From an uncultured Clostridium sp. (GTDB lineage: Bacteria > Bacillota > Clostridia > Lachnospirales > Lachnospiraceae): a stretch of DNA of 21,393 bases. Shown here in pieces: positions 1 through 7,271 of the stretch; within the stretch, counting starts at the first letter, position 1; the number at the start of each line of letters is the position of its first letter. The stretch is from contig URNT01000050.1 of assembly GCA_900549235.1 (NCBI GenBank), positions 1-21,393 on the forward strand. Direction: 5' to 3'. The notes beneath the pieces are model-generated. The model saw nothing but the letters and a program-made list of their open reading frames with translations. It did no database searches and had not been told where the DNA came from. A program made the translations under genes and the position numbers.

Positions 1-19
1 TTACATCGTATCTTTCCAC
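1..19 (-). CDS. Probable start of next phage gene (partial, runs off left edge)
   Basis: Only a start and the first six codons are visible. A GTG at 19-17 is preceded at good spacing by a GAGAGGT ribosome binding site (about 28-34) and reads M-E-R-Y-D-V off the edge. It lies 16 bases after the stop of the preceding minus-strand gene, in the same tight spacing as the rest of the operon. By position, directly after the tail fibre genes, a holin or other lysis-module gene would be expected, but six residues cannot show this. An alternative GTG two bases upstream is in another frame and stops after six codons. Confidence 0.3.
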
Positions 20-34
20 ACCGCTTACCTCTCT

Positions 35-229
35 TTATTCATGCTCACAATCTTTATGCCCCGGGCCGCCCGGCACATGGCCTGCCTTAAACTGCTTATG
101 ATCCGGGCTGTAATCTCCCTCATACGGCGTGTCTGCAATCACTGGCTGCCGGCCGGGATCCTCTTTTCCGGTTGCTGGGCCATAGGGTACGGGTGTCTTA
201 TAGTTCATGTCTGGCTTGTTTCTTAACAT
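35..229 (-). CDS. Small Pro/Gly-rich phage protein of unknown function
   Basis: This is a 64-residue product that I do not recognise. It has a strong AAGGAGG ribosome binding site just upstream of the ATG and begins 13 bases after the stop of the preceding gene, so it is very probably translated. The sequence is rich in Pro, Gly, Asp, His and Lys, with almost no hydrophobic run and no signal peptide or membrane segment. It looks largely disordered. It has a single cysteine near the C-terminus, in a HKDCEHE tail. Its place at the end of the tail-fibre cluster, just before the likely lysis genes, suggests an accessory tail or lysis-region protein. That is positional inference only. Confidence 0.65.
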   Translation of the reverse strand: MLRNKPDMNYKTPVPYGPATGKEDPGRQPVIADTPYEGDYSPDHKQFKAGHVPGGPGHKDCEHE

Positions 230-242
230 AGTTTCGTCCTCC

Positions 243-464
243 TTATTCTATTGGTGTTTCTGGGTCTACGGGTTCCGGATCTAGCTCTGTCACCGGCGGC
301 GCGTACACCGTCTCGGCCAGCAAGGCAAGCTCGGTCATCTGCTCTGCGTCGATCATATCAAACGCAAAGTATACCCCCAGTTTGTCCGTGGCCTCCTCTT
401 TGGTGGAATAATACTTTTTGCTGATAAGACTCTCCATCAACGTGTAAATCACTGTGTTACTCAT
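243..464 (-). CDS. Small conserved tail-region protein (XkdX-like pattern)
   Basis: This is a 73-residue acidic protein. I start it at the ATG at 464, not the in-frame upstream codon at 509, because AGGAGG lies immediately before it. That ribosome binding site is embedded in the last codons of the 940-residue fibre gene. The first 50 residues are predicted helical with the pattern K-K-Y-Y-S-T-K-E-E-A, then a hydrophobic VYFAFDMI stretch and D-A-E-Q. This resembles the short XkdX-type proteins that follow fibre genes in many Firmicutes phages. The C-terminal 18 residues are a Pro/Glu/Asp-rich tail. Its role is not established; it may be a fibre-associated or chaperone-like small protein. Family assignment is by pattern memory. 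Confidence 0.7.
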   Translation of the reverse strand: MSNTVIYTLMESLISKKYYSTKEEATDKLGVYFAFDMIDAEQMTELALLAETVYAPPVTELDPEPVDPETPIE

Positions 465-468
465 AATC

Positions 469-3291
469 TCATACCTCCTGTAATAATCTGGTTGTCTGGT
501 TATCAACAATAGCCGCCTGCGTCGCTGTCGGCAGGGCTGCTACTATTGCCGCTATCTGGTTGTCGGTGTACTCTTTGGCCGCCTCCTGGCACTGCTCGAG
601 GGCCTTGTGGGTGTCCTTGACATAATTCAGGGTGACCGTGGGAGCCGGGCCGCCTGCTGTGATTGTTAAGTGCGTTGTGCCTGCGTAGGTGGTCAGGGCG
701 TTGAGGGCCTGCTGGGTGGCGTCGGGGAAGGGCTCCCAGGTGGGAGTGGCAAGGGGATAGATGGTGATTGCATCGGCCATAAACTCCTTAAATGCTTCGA
801 TTGTTTCGAAATCAGGATTGAGGGTACGAATAAAAATTTTTCCTCGCTCATCTGTCGCCATGTAATCGCCGGCATTGCTAAAGCTGGACCCATTTGGTCG
901 TCTTGTATATTTAGTGCACATAACCATGCAATTTAATTTTTCAATCATATCTGTTGCATCGTATACAAATCTATGCCCGGCGCTTCCTGATACTACATTT
1001 ATTTTCTTCCATTGCCCGTTATCCACCACACCAACACACCGTTCAATCCCCCACACGCCATCTCTGCACATGATCCGGTCCCGGTACTCTTCAATCCCGC
1101 GTAATGGTTCGGTCAGGGTGATGGCGGCATTTTGGCAACCCATGTATGGCTCCCAGGGGAGCGGGATGTCTCCGGCGTTAATCATGATATCCTTATATAT
1201 TACATAATCATTTACGACGGCCGCGTCACCGATATCTGCATACAACAACAATGCCAATTTTGTAGCCATATCATTTTGAGGATCCTCTATTGTAATTGTA
1301 GTGGGAGATTTATTTACATACACCACGTAGGACAATACGGATCCATTATTGTCTATCCAGTACAATCTGATACCGGGCGTCAAACCACTTTTACTTGATA
1401 CGATACCGCTGTACGATATTGTTAATGTCTTACCAATAATATTAATTTTATCGTCCACAATAAATCCTGCATATTTTCCGCCATTAGCTCTTGTGTAAGT
1501 AATCTTAATGGCTCTTTTGTCCGTGATATCAGCTTCTGCACCTGTCCCCTGTAACGTCACAAGAGATTTGTAAAATAACTGCGCCCCTGTCACCCCCACC
1601 TCCAACGTCTGCGGATACTCCACCGACGGGCTCGGCTTGCCTCCAGTGTACGGCTCCCATGGTAAGGCGGTGTCACCAGTATTGAGCATAGGTTTCAATG
1701 CGGCAACCTCAGATGGTGTCACCGTTCCACTTGTACCATCTTTGGATATAAACCTAATTCTGATATATGCGGTTTCATCTGCGACTGTAAATTTCCCGTT
1801 AGTTGGTTTAATTGATAAACTGCTTAGTATTACTTTTTCTTTGCTGAAGTACATAACATGATTAAAATATGGCTTTAACCCATCACCGCTTAATATATAA
1901 TCTCCCGGCTTAACTGGTATATAATCACTACGGACAAAAACGGATGATTCGCTTTCTGCTCCTGTTTCAGTACTAATCATACCCTGTACAATCGTGTCAG
2001 CATTTAACAACTGCGCCCCTGTGCTGACCGTCCCTGTGCTGATAATGTCCTGCGGATATTCCGGGCTGGGGGAGGGTGCGCTGCCTGTGTAGGGCTCCCA
2101 CGGTAATGCTGTGGTTCCCGCATTTAGCATGGGATAACACACACTATCGGCTGTTACTCCTGATAATACTTTTATTTCTGCACGCGCCCATACATCACGG
2201 TCAATCGTAATGGTCGTACTAGCAACATGGCCTACCTTTGCCAGTTCACCGACAAACTGGCCGCCCTGTGCACTTATTTCAACAAGCTGAAAATACATTC
2301 TGCCAACGACCAAACCGGATAATCCTGATAGGGTATAATCCCCCGCCAGAATCAGGATTTCCGCAACCGTAAATGTAATAGCGGCTGTTGCGGTCCCCGT
2401 TATGGAAATTCCACCGTCCGTCTGTGTTTTCACAGTGATACCATTTTTAGTATCGTTGAATTGAGGTTGTAGTAACAACTGAGCTCCGGTCGTCACCGCC
2501 TGTTCACTCCGCCCCATCACTTCCAGCCCCAGCACCGGCGCCGTCCATGCGTCCTCAACAGTAATATCACCCTCTCCCGTCGATGTCTCTGTCAGGGCGT
2601 TGGCATATTTGCTGTCAGACTCACGCTGGCTATATCCCACAAATGCGGCCTTCTGCGCCTCAACGTAGTCCGTTACCGCCTGCTGAGTCTGGGCCGCTGC
2701 TGTCTCACTGTCCTTTGCATTTGACTCGCAGGCCTTCGCATTTGCTGCCGCATCGACCGCTACCTGTATGCTATCCGCTGCATCATTTGCGCGCTGGGCT
2801 CCGTCTCTGGCCTGATTGCCCTGCTCCGTGGCGTACTGGGCGGCAATGTCTGCGGCCTCGGTTGACACCTTGACGTCCCGAAGTGCTTCCTGCAATGACT
2901 GGAAGTCGTCCGAGGACTCGATACGGGCCTGATCCATCACCATTGGATATACTGCTATGGGGAAAGTCTGTGATTTGATATCCCCGTCCGGCGCCAGAAA
3001 GTACAGCTCACCTGACTGCGTTCCCGTCACTGCCGTCATCTGCTCCGTAATTGGCGCCAGAACTGTATGTTCATCAATCTTTGTACACGTCGCCGTTGCC
3101 AGTGTCCCATCTGCCTTGTGGACATTAAGATATATCTGCACATCAAACGGGATAAGCCAGTACTCCCCCTCAAACGCTTTCAGGGTGATCTTCGCCCACC
3201 GGCTATTGGTATCACATTGCTTGACTTTCAGCGGTTCCTTTTTTACATCATCTGCCATGTATAATACATAGCTCTGGATTGTGCCCTGCAT
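469..3291 (-). CDS. BppU-like baseplate/tail fibre protein with three repeated binding-type modules
   Basis: This 940-residue protein is probably the main host-recognition fibre. The N-terminal ~125 residues match the BppU N-terminal (baseplate upper protein) type: a beta-sandwich with phrases such as DVQIYLNV, GELYFLAPDG and FPIAVYPMV. An Ala/Glu-rich coiled coil follows at about 130-225. Three related modules then begin with G-A-Q-L (about residues 269, 423 and 567), and each closes with L-P-W-E-P-Y (about 396, 541 and 710). They look like carbohydrate-binding jelly-roll domains. A later T-W-E-P-F (about 840) echoes the same closing motif. The C-terminal ~60 residues are again helical. The ATG at 3291 has GAGGAGGG upstream, inside the end of the preceding small gene. 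Exact ligand and domain folds are inference. Confidence 0.85.
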   Translation of the reverse strand: MQGTIQSYVLYMADDVKKEPLKVKQCDTNSRWAKITLKAFEGEYWLIPFDVQIYLNVHKADGTLATATCTKIDEHTVLAPITEQMTAVTGTQSGELYFLAPDGDIKSQTFPIAVYPMVMDQARIESSDDFQSLQEALRDVKVSTEAADIAAQYATEQGNQARDGAQRANDAADSIQVAVDAAANAKACESNAKDSETAAAQTQQAVTDYVEAQKAAFVGYSQRESDSKYANALTETSTGEGDITVEDAWTAPVLGLEVMGRSEQAVTTGAQLLLQPQFNDTKNGITVKTQTDGGISITGTATAAITFTVAEILILAGDYTLSGLSGLVVGRMYFQLVEISAQGGQFVGELAKVGHVASTTITIDRDVWARAEIKVLSGVTADSVCYPMLNAGTTALPWEPYTGSAPSPSPEYPQDIISTGTVSTGAQLLNADTIVQGMISTETGAESESSVFVRSDYIPVKPGDYILSGDGLKPYFNHVMYFSKEKVILSSLSIKPTNGKFTVADETAYIRIRFISKDGTSGTVTPSEVAALKPMLNTGDTALPWEPYTGGKPSPSVEYPQTLEVGVTGAQLFYKSLVTLQGTGAEADITDKRAIKITYTRANGGKYAGFIVDDKINIIGKTLTISYSGIVSSKSGLTPGIRLYWIDNNGSVLSYVVYVNKSPTTITIEDPQNDMATKLALLLYADIGDAAVVNDYVIYKDIMINAGDIPLPWEPYMGCQNAAITLTEPLRGIEEYRDRIMCRDGVWGIERCVGVVDNGQWKKINVVSGSAGHRFVYDATDMIEKLNCMVMCTKYTRRPNGSSFSNAGDYMATDERGKIFIRTLNPDFETIEAFKEFMADAITIYPLATPTWEPFPDATQQALNALTTYAGTTHLTITAGGPAPTVTLNYVKDTHKALEQCQEAAKEYTDNQIAAIVAALPTATQAAIVDNQTTRLLQEV

Positions 3292-3294
3292 GGT

Positions 3295-3447
3295 TTATCC
3301 CTCCTCTGTCACTGCCCGTAAAACCTCATATTTCTCGGCGTCGGTCAGGTTGCGGTATCCCTTCAGGATCTCTTCCACATCTTCCCCCTGCCCACGCCTG
3401 ATCTTAAGCGCATAGATAATTATATTTTTCGCCGCTGTACTAAGCAT
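3295..3447 (-). CDS. 50-residue small tail-region protein
   Basis: A 50-codon ORF reads M-L-S-T-A-A-K-N-I-I-I-Y and ends L-R-A-V-T-E-E-G. It starts at the ATG at 3447, overlapping the end of the upstream small gene by 8 bases, and stops 3 bases before the start of the 940-residue fibre. It is predicted to be entirely helical, with a hydrophobic-basic N-terminal half and the pattern E-E-I-L-K-G-Y-R-N-L-T-D-A-E. Short proteins with this helical pattern occur beside fibre genes in clostridial phages (from memory). Its 3' end carries the ribosome binding site of the fibre gene, so the two are likely translationally coupled. Its biochemical role is unknown. Confidence 0.7.
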   Translation of the reverse strand: MLSTAAKNIIIYALKIRRGQGEDVEEILKGYRNLTDAEKYEVLRAVTEEG

Positions 3448-3718
3448 GGTACGCACCTCCAATCACATCAGCCAGGATCAGGGACATATCGTCGATCATA
3501 GCGCGCAACTCCTTGACCTCTTCCTGCAAGTTGACTCCTTCGCCGTCATACTGATAGACCGGCTGTGGGTTGCCTGGATTACTCACATCAATACTGGTGA
3601 TCGTGGCGCCGTCCGGAATTACAACGACGAGGCCGAGGACTCCGGCGGGGACTGTATCCTGACCGTGAATTACCGACCAGATTGTGCCGGTAGTGTCATA
3701 GATGATTAATGATTTCAT
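3440..3718 (-). CDS. Small tail-fibre-associated protein (N-terminal beta domain, C-terminal helix)
   Basis: This is a 92-residue protein. I start it at the ATG at 3718 because AAGGAGG lies 9 bases upstream. An in-frame start at 3781 would lie inside the preceding fibre gene. The N-terminal ~55 residues are beta-rich and begin K-S-L-I-I-Y-D-T-T-G, with a P-A-G-V-L-G-L-V-V-V-I-P-D-G segment and a D-V-S dipeptide region. A helix, L-Q-E-E-V-K-E-L-R, follows to the C-terminus. Small proteins of this layout sit between fibre genes in many clostridial siphophages and prophages (recognition from memory). A peripheral tail or baseplate component, perhaps an adaptor oligomerising through the C-terminal helix, is plausible but inferred. 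Confidence 0.75.
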   Translation of the reverse strand: MKSLIIYDTTGTIWSVIHGQDTVPAGVLGLVVVIPDGATITSIDVSNPGNPQPVYQYDGEGVNLQEEVKELRAMIDDMSLILADVIGGAYHA

Positions 3719-3734
3719 AATGCATTTCCTCCTT

Positions 3735-5357
3735 CTATTCAAGCCATACGTGATAGATGTTACCGGTAATACTGGATCCAAACCTAAAACCGATCAGCTG
3801 ATCTCCCAGATTAGCCGGTAATGGAATTGTGATTGTAGTTCTTCCTGTACAGGCTGACCCTGCAAAAATATGCTGCGCAAAGCTATACCAACCGGTTCCG
3901 GACCCTCTGTAAATATCTAAATATCTTCCGCTACTTGCACCGTTACAAAACTCGCCATCTATTTTCAGGTTTGCATGACCAGTCAAATTAAACTTAATTG
4001 ATGCATTGATTATTTTTGTATCTGACGTATCGCGTATCTCTATGTGATCCAGAAAAAATGTTACATAACCCGAACCGCTTGAACAACTAAAATTCGCCGG
4101 GTTATTGCCATGTAAATATAAATCATTTGCTGTTGGAAAATATCCTTCACAAGTCCCGTCCACGTAACTGCTGCCGATCCAATACCGGTACCCCTTTTTA
4201 ACGACACTCGCCGGCGGAAGTGGAACAGCCGCTATTTCCACATTGCCGGTCATGCGCTTCCATGCGCTCCATACAGTCTGGGCGTAGGTCTGGGGTGTGA
4301 TCGTCACCCCCGCCATGGACTGGATCTTGCCCTGTTTTCCCAGCACATTAATACTATCCAACATATAATCCGGATTGAGCCCGATTGCATTAGCTATGGT
4401 AGCTTGCGATGCCTTAACCTCTGGGTATCCATTAGAAGTAAGATTTATATACGCTCCTTTGGGAATACGATAATACAGGCTCCCTTCATAGAGTATTGTA
4501 GAAGCCGCAGTAGTTACATCAGGATTGTTCGGCATAGTCCCCATAAACTCCACGCCGCTGTCATTGGTGGCTGTCTTCCCGGCCAGTACATCCGCCGGCT
4601 GTGCATTCCCGGACCCCAATACAATGCGTCCGATATTTGCTGCCATCTCCTTAAATGTCGCTGTCGCCGCCGTTGCTACTCTCTTTGCAGTGATGGCTGC
4701 GGCAACAAGGGCTTTTCCATCACTGACAGATTTTTTTGTTTCTGCTACCTCCGCTGACAGGTCGTTAAATTCCGCTGTCGTGGCGTATCCCTGACCTTCA
4801 AGCTCTGCAATCATACCGAGGATTGTTGACCGCTGCGCCGCAAAGTAATCGTCAAACTCTCCCTTATACTGTGTGTTTTGACTTGAAATCGCTGACCAGA
4901 TCGAGTTGAGGTCCAGAATCTCGCGCAGGTCTCTGAAGTCTTTGATGGCACCGGCCTGCTTGATATACTGGCACCATGGCATCTGATAGACCTTTCCGGT
5001 ATCGTCCAGATCCTCTTGTCTTACCGATGGATAACTGGCGGTACTGGTCAGTGTCTTGAAGACACCCTGTATAAATTCTTCCGCTGTGTTTTCTTTGCTC
5101 AAGTCAACCTCGAAGACCACTTTGCAATAGAGCTGTCCTGACACGACATCAGGTGATGCAATCTCTTCCGTGCCGATAATCTGGACCATACGCCCAAACA
5201 CAATAAAATATCCTTTTTGTACATAGACTTTTCCGTTTGCATTGCTGATTGCGCAGCCTTTAGTCACGCCATTTGCATGATTCAAAAACGTATACATAAA
5301 GTGCGCGAAATTCTCACTGGTGATCAGCTGCTCCGAAAATGTGATTCCATTTACCAC
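3735..5357 (-). CDS. Tail fibre / baseplate protein
   Basis: This 540-residue tail protein starts at GTG 5357, with AAGGGG 7 bases upstream. The nearby ATG at 5362 is out of frame and stops after three codons. Residues 1-130 form a baseplate-anchoring type domain (G-C-A-I-S-N-A-N-G and Y-F-I-V-F-G-R). Residues 155-215 are helical or coiled coil. Residues 216-280 carry the common phage fibre motif A-I-T-A-K-R-V-A-T-A-A-T-A-T-F, then A-D-V-L-A-G-K-T and F-M-G-T-M-P-N. Residues ~400-540 are beta-rich and aromatic (S-G-R-Y-L-D-I-Y and T-G-W-Y-S-F), consistent with a sugar-binding beta-sandwich at the tip. It is likely a second receptor-binding or baseplate component alongside the 940-residue fibre. 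Confidence 0.8.
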   Translation of the reverse strand: MVNGITFSEQLITSENFAHFMYTFLNHANGVTKGCAISNANGKVYVQKGYFIVFGRMVQIIGTEEIASPDVVSGQLYCKVVFEVDLSKENTAEEFIQGVFKTLTSTASYPSVRQEDLDDTGKVYQMPWCQYIKQAGAIKDFRDLREILDLNSIWSAISSQNTQYKGEFDDYFAAQRSTILGMIAELEGQGYATTAEFNDLSAEVAETKKSVSDGKALVAAAITAKRVATAATATFKEMAANIGRIVLGSGNAQPADVLAGKTATNDSGVEFMGTMPNNPDVTTAASTILYEGSLYYRIPKGAYINLTSNGYPEVKASQATIANAIGLNPDYMLDSINVLGKQGKIQSMAGVTITPQTYAQTVWSAWKRMTGNVEIAAVPLPPASVVKKGYRYWIGSSYVDGTCEGYFPTANDLYLHGNNPANFSCSSGSGYVTFFLDHIEIRDTSDTKIINASIKFNLTGHANLKIDGEFCNGASSGRYLDIYRGSGTGWYSFAQHIFAGSACTGRTTITIPLPANLGDQLIGFRFGSSITGNIYHVWLE

Positions 5358-5361
5358 GCCA

Positions 5362-6432
5362 TCACCCCTTTCTCAATTTATCTATCAATGTAACCTTCAG
5401 GCTCCCGAATGTCAGCACAACCATTCCGGATGTACTTTTGATCGCGGATTTCGTAATCATCGAGGTTCGGATCCCTGACTTCGTTTTGATTGTACACTCT
5501 CGACCGACGTAGAATCGGTTGGCCGGATACAGCTTGCTATTTCGGTTAAGCGAGAACGAAATCTTATGACTATACCGGTTGGATGCAAACTCATTGTAAA
5601 CTTGCTGCAGCATCTCTTCTTCTGTCTCCGCCTCAATGTAAATACTTTTGGAGACGCCGGCGGCCCGATCAGCGTTGTTGCTATCCTCTGTAATGCTCCT
5701 GTCTGCCAAAAGGAAGAAGCGTCGTTTTGTCAACACACCCACAACTGTATTGCCATTGCTGTCTTCCTTGTCCGGAATTTTCCAGTACACCAGAAGACGC
5801 ACCAGCGCCGACACTGAATAGGTCTCTGTATAATCTGATATATCTGTTACTTCTATATCAATAGGGATCATCGGTTCCGCTTTTTTGTACACACGAATTA
5901 CCAGTTGATTTCCTGCAAAGTCAAAATCAACATAGATCCCATAATACTGCTTCGCATTGCCGAGATAGGTCTTAAGATTGTAGACTCCCTTGTCGGCTTC
6001 TACCCGCGCCGCTACCGGTGTATGGGTCGTTGCCATGGCCGTGTATGGCCGGTCCATCAAAGTATCACCGCTGGCTGTGTAGTTGTCCCGTATTGCCTGG
6101 ACGATAAAGTCCTCAATTCCAGTGCCGGATATCAAGTTTTCATGCTCAACAAAAATCTGACGGTCAAATAGACACTCCTTCTGCAGGAGACTGATTGTAT
6201 ATGCCTCGTTATCGCTGCCACTCTTGTAGGTATCGCAGATCCCAGTAAAGACCGTGATGTTATCATCTTTACAAAATACAAAATCGTCATCTGCTATGAT
6301 AGGCTTGCGGGCCACGGTGATGCTGCTCTTGTCGTTGTAGTCGATGTCCTCCCGGAAGTCATACTCTTCAAACTCTAAAATGTCTTTGATCCGCAAATTG
6401 CTATTATCCAAAATATACGCCAACATAATCAC
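5362..6432 (-). CDS. Tal-like tail hub / tail-associated protein (Gp37-like)
   Basis: This protein of about 355 residues sits directly after Dit and before the fibres, where the tail-associated (Tal, gp27-like) hub protein is normally found. It begins L-A-Y-I-L-D, followed by repeated D-D-F-V-F and I-T-V-F-T-G-I strands, a mixed alpha/beta middle (about 100-200) and a beta-rich C-terminus. This is compatible with the siphovirus Gp37-like / prophage tail hub families. It is short and has no visible NlpC/P60, lysozyme or other peptidoglycan hydrolase domain. Start choice is uncertain: a GTG at 6432 overlaps the Dit stop as GTGA, while an ATG two codons in (6426) has AGGG at better spacing. Function is inferred mainly from position. 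Confidence 0.75.
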   Translation of the reverse strand: MIMLAYILDNSNLRIKDILEFEEYDFREDIDYNDKSSITVARKPIIADDDFVFCKDDNITVFTGICDTYKSGSDNEAYTISLLQKECLFDRQIFVEHENLISGTGIEDFIVQAIRDNYTASGDTLMDRPYTAMATTHTPVAARVEADKGVYNLKTYLGNAKQYYGIYVDFDFAGNQLVIRVYKKAEPMIPIDIEVTDISDYTETYSVSALVRLLVYWKIPDKEDSNGNTVVGVLTKRRFFLLADRSITEDSNNADRAAGVSKSIYIEAETEEEMLQQVYNEFASNRYSHKISFSLNRNSKLYPANRFYVGRECTIKTKSGIRTSMITKSAIKSTSGMVVLTFGSLKVTLIDKLRKG

Positions 6433-7271
6433 ACCGCCCTGTAAAATCTATAGATTGTTAACACTGTTCTATTCGTGGCTCCGGTATCTGACGAAAACTC
6501 GATCTGAGAATCGCCGACCGGTAGTTTAAAGAAATTCGTGTTATTGATATCCAGTGAGTCAACAAAATTTGTTTCATTGCCGGCTTGATCCACCCGGAGA
6601 CAATACAGATTCCCGTCAACGGAACTGTACAGAATCTTTTCACCTTGCTGGAGGATCGTCGGGAAGCATACCCGGTATAATTCCCGTTCTCCCTGCTCCA
6701 CCAGAACAACCGGATTCTCACAGTATCCGAATAGCTCCAGCTCAAATGTTGCTGGCACATGTCCGGTATTACTGATTGTCACCTTGCGACTCGAATAATC
6801 ATTGAACCTTGCGGGCCAGGTAAAGCTCCACCGAAGTTCCCCCTCAGTCCTTCCTACAACGAACCGATCAACCTGATTGGAATAGAACAATCCCCTGCAC
6901 ATGAACTGTAATTCGCATTCCAAGACTCGAGCCTCTGTAATCTCGCTCTTGCCAAACTCCACAAGATCCACGTCCCGGTAATACTCACCGGCATCGGTCC
7001 TGTAAATAAGTTTTAGTTCTGCTGCCGCGTTAGTAAATGCAATAAACTTACTACACGCTACATAGGGCGCAGCGCTGCCGAACACCACTGTACCGGTTAC
7101 TGCCTGCTGACTTTCTTTGAAATAGTTCCTGATAAAACTGTGTCCAATCGGTACATAAGAGGATTCCATGCTGTATCCCAACCCTTCCGGGGATATTAAA
7201 AGGCCAGTGGCAGGATTGTTTAAGTCCCACCTCTGGCCGTATTCATTTTCGAGATAAAATTGTCTTATCAT
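6429..7271 (-). CDS. Distal tail protein (Dit)
   Basis: This 280-residue protein lies immediately downstream of the tape measure and overlaps it by ATGA, the usual place for Dit. The N-terminal half has the features of Sipho_tail/Dit proteins: R-Q-F-Y-L-E-N-E-Y-G-Q-R at the start, then P-E-G-L-G-Y-S and G-T-V-V-F-G, which form the belt domain that rings the tail tip. The C-terminal ~130 residues are a beta-rich galectin-like domain with S-W-T-F-type and Y-C-E-N-P strands. In this family Dit forms a hexameric hub joining the tail tube to Tal and the baseplate. Close coupling with the tape measure and Tal genes supports the call. Confidence 0.85.
   Translation of the reverse strand: MIRQFYLENEYGQRWDLNNPATGLLISPEGLGYSMESSYVPIGHSFIRNYFKESQQAVTGTVVFGSAAPYVACSKFIAFTNAAAELKLIYRTDAGEYYRDVDLVEFGKSEITEARVLECELQFMCRGLFYSNQVDRFVVGRTEGELRWSFTWPARFNDYSSRKVTISNTGHVPATFELELFGYCENPVVLVEQGERELYRVCFPTILQQGEKILYSSVDGNLYCLRVDQAGNETNFVDSLDINNTNFFKLPVGDSQIEFSSDTGATNRTVLTIYRFYRAV

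Noticed and set aside
469..3291. Possible variable repeat of a diversity-generating retroelement in the fibre genes
   Set aside because: There is no reverse transcriptase or template repeat in the window, and the repeats in the fibre are whole divergent domains, not adenine-mutated copies.
6458..6760. 100-codon minus-strand ORF inside the Dit gene
   Set aside because: It lies wholly within Dit in another frame and lacks a ribosome binding site or recognisable motifs, so it is a shadow.
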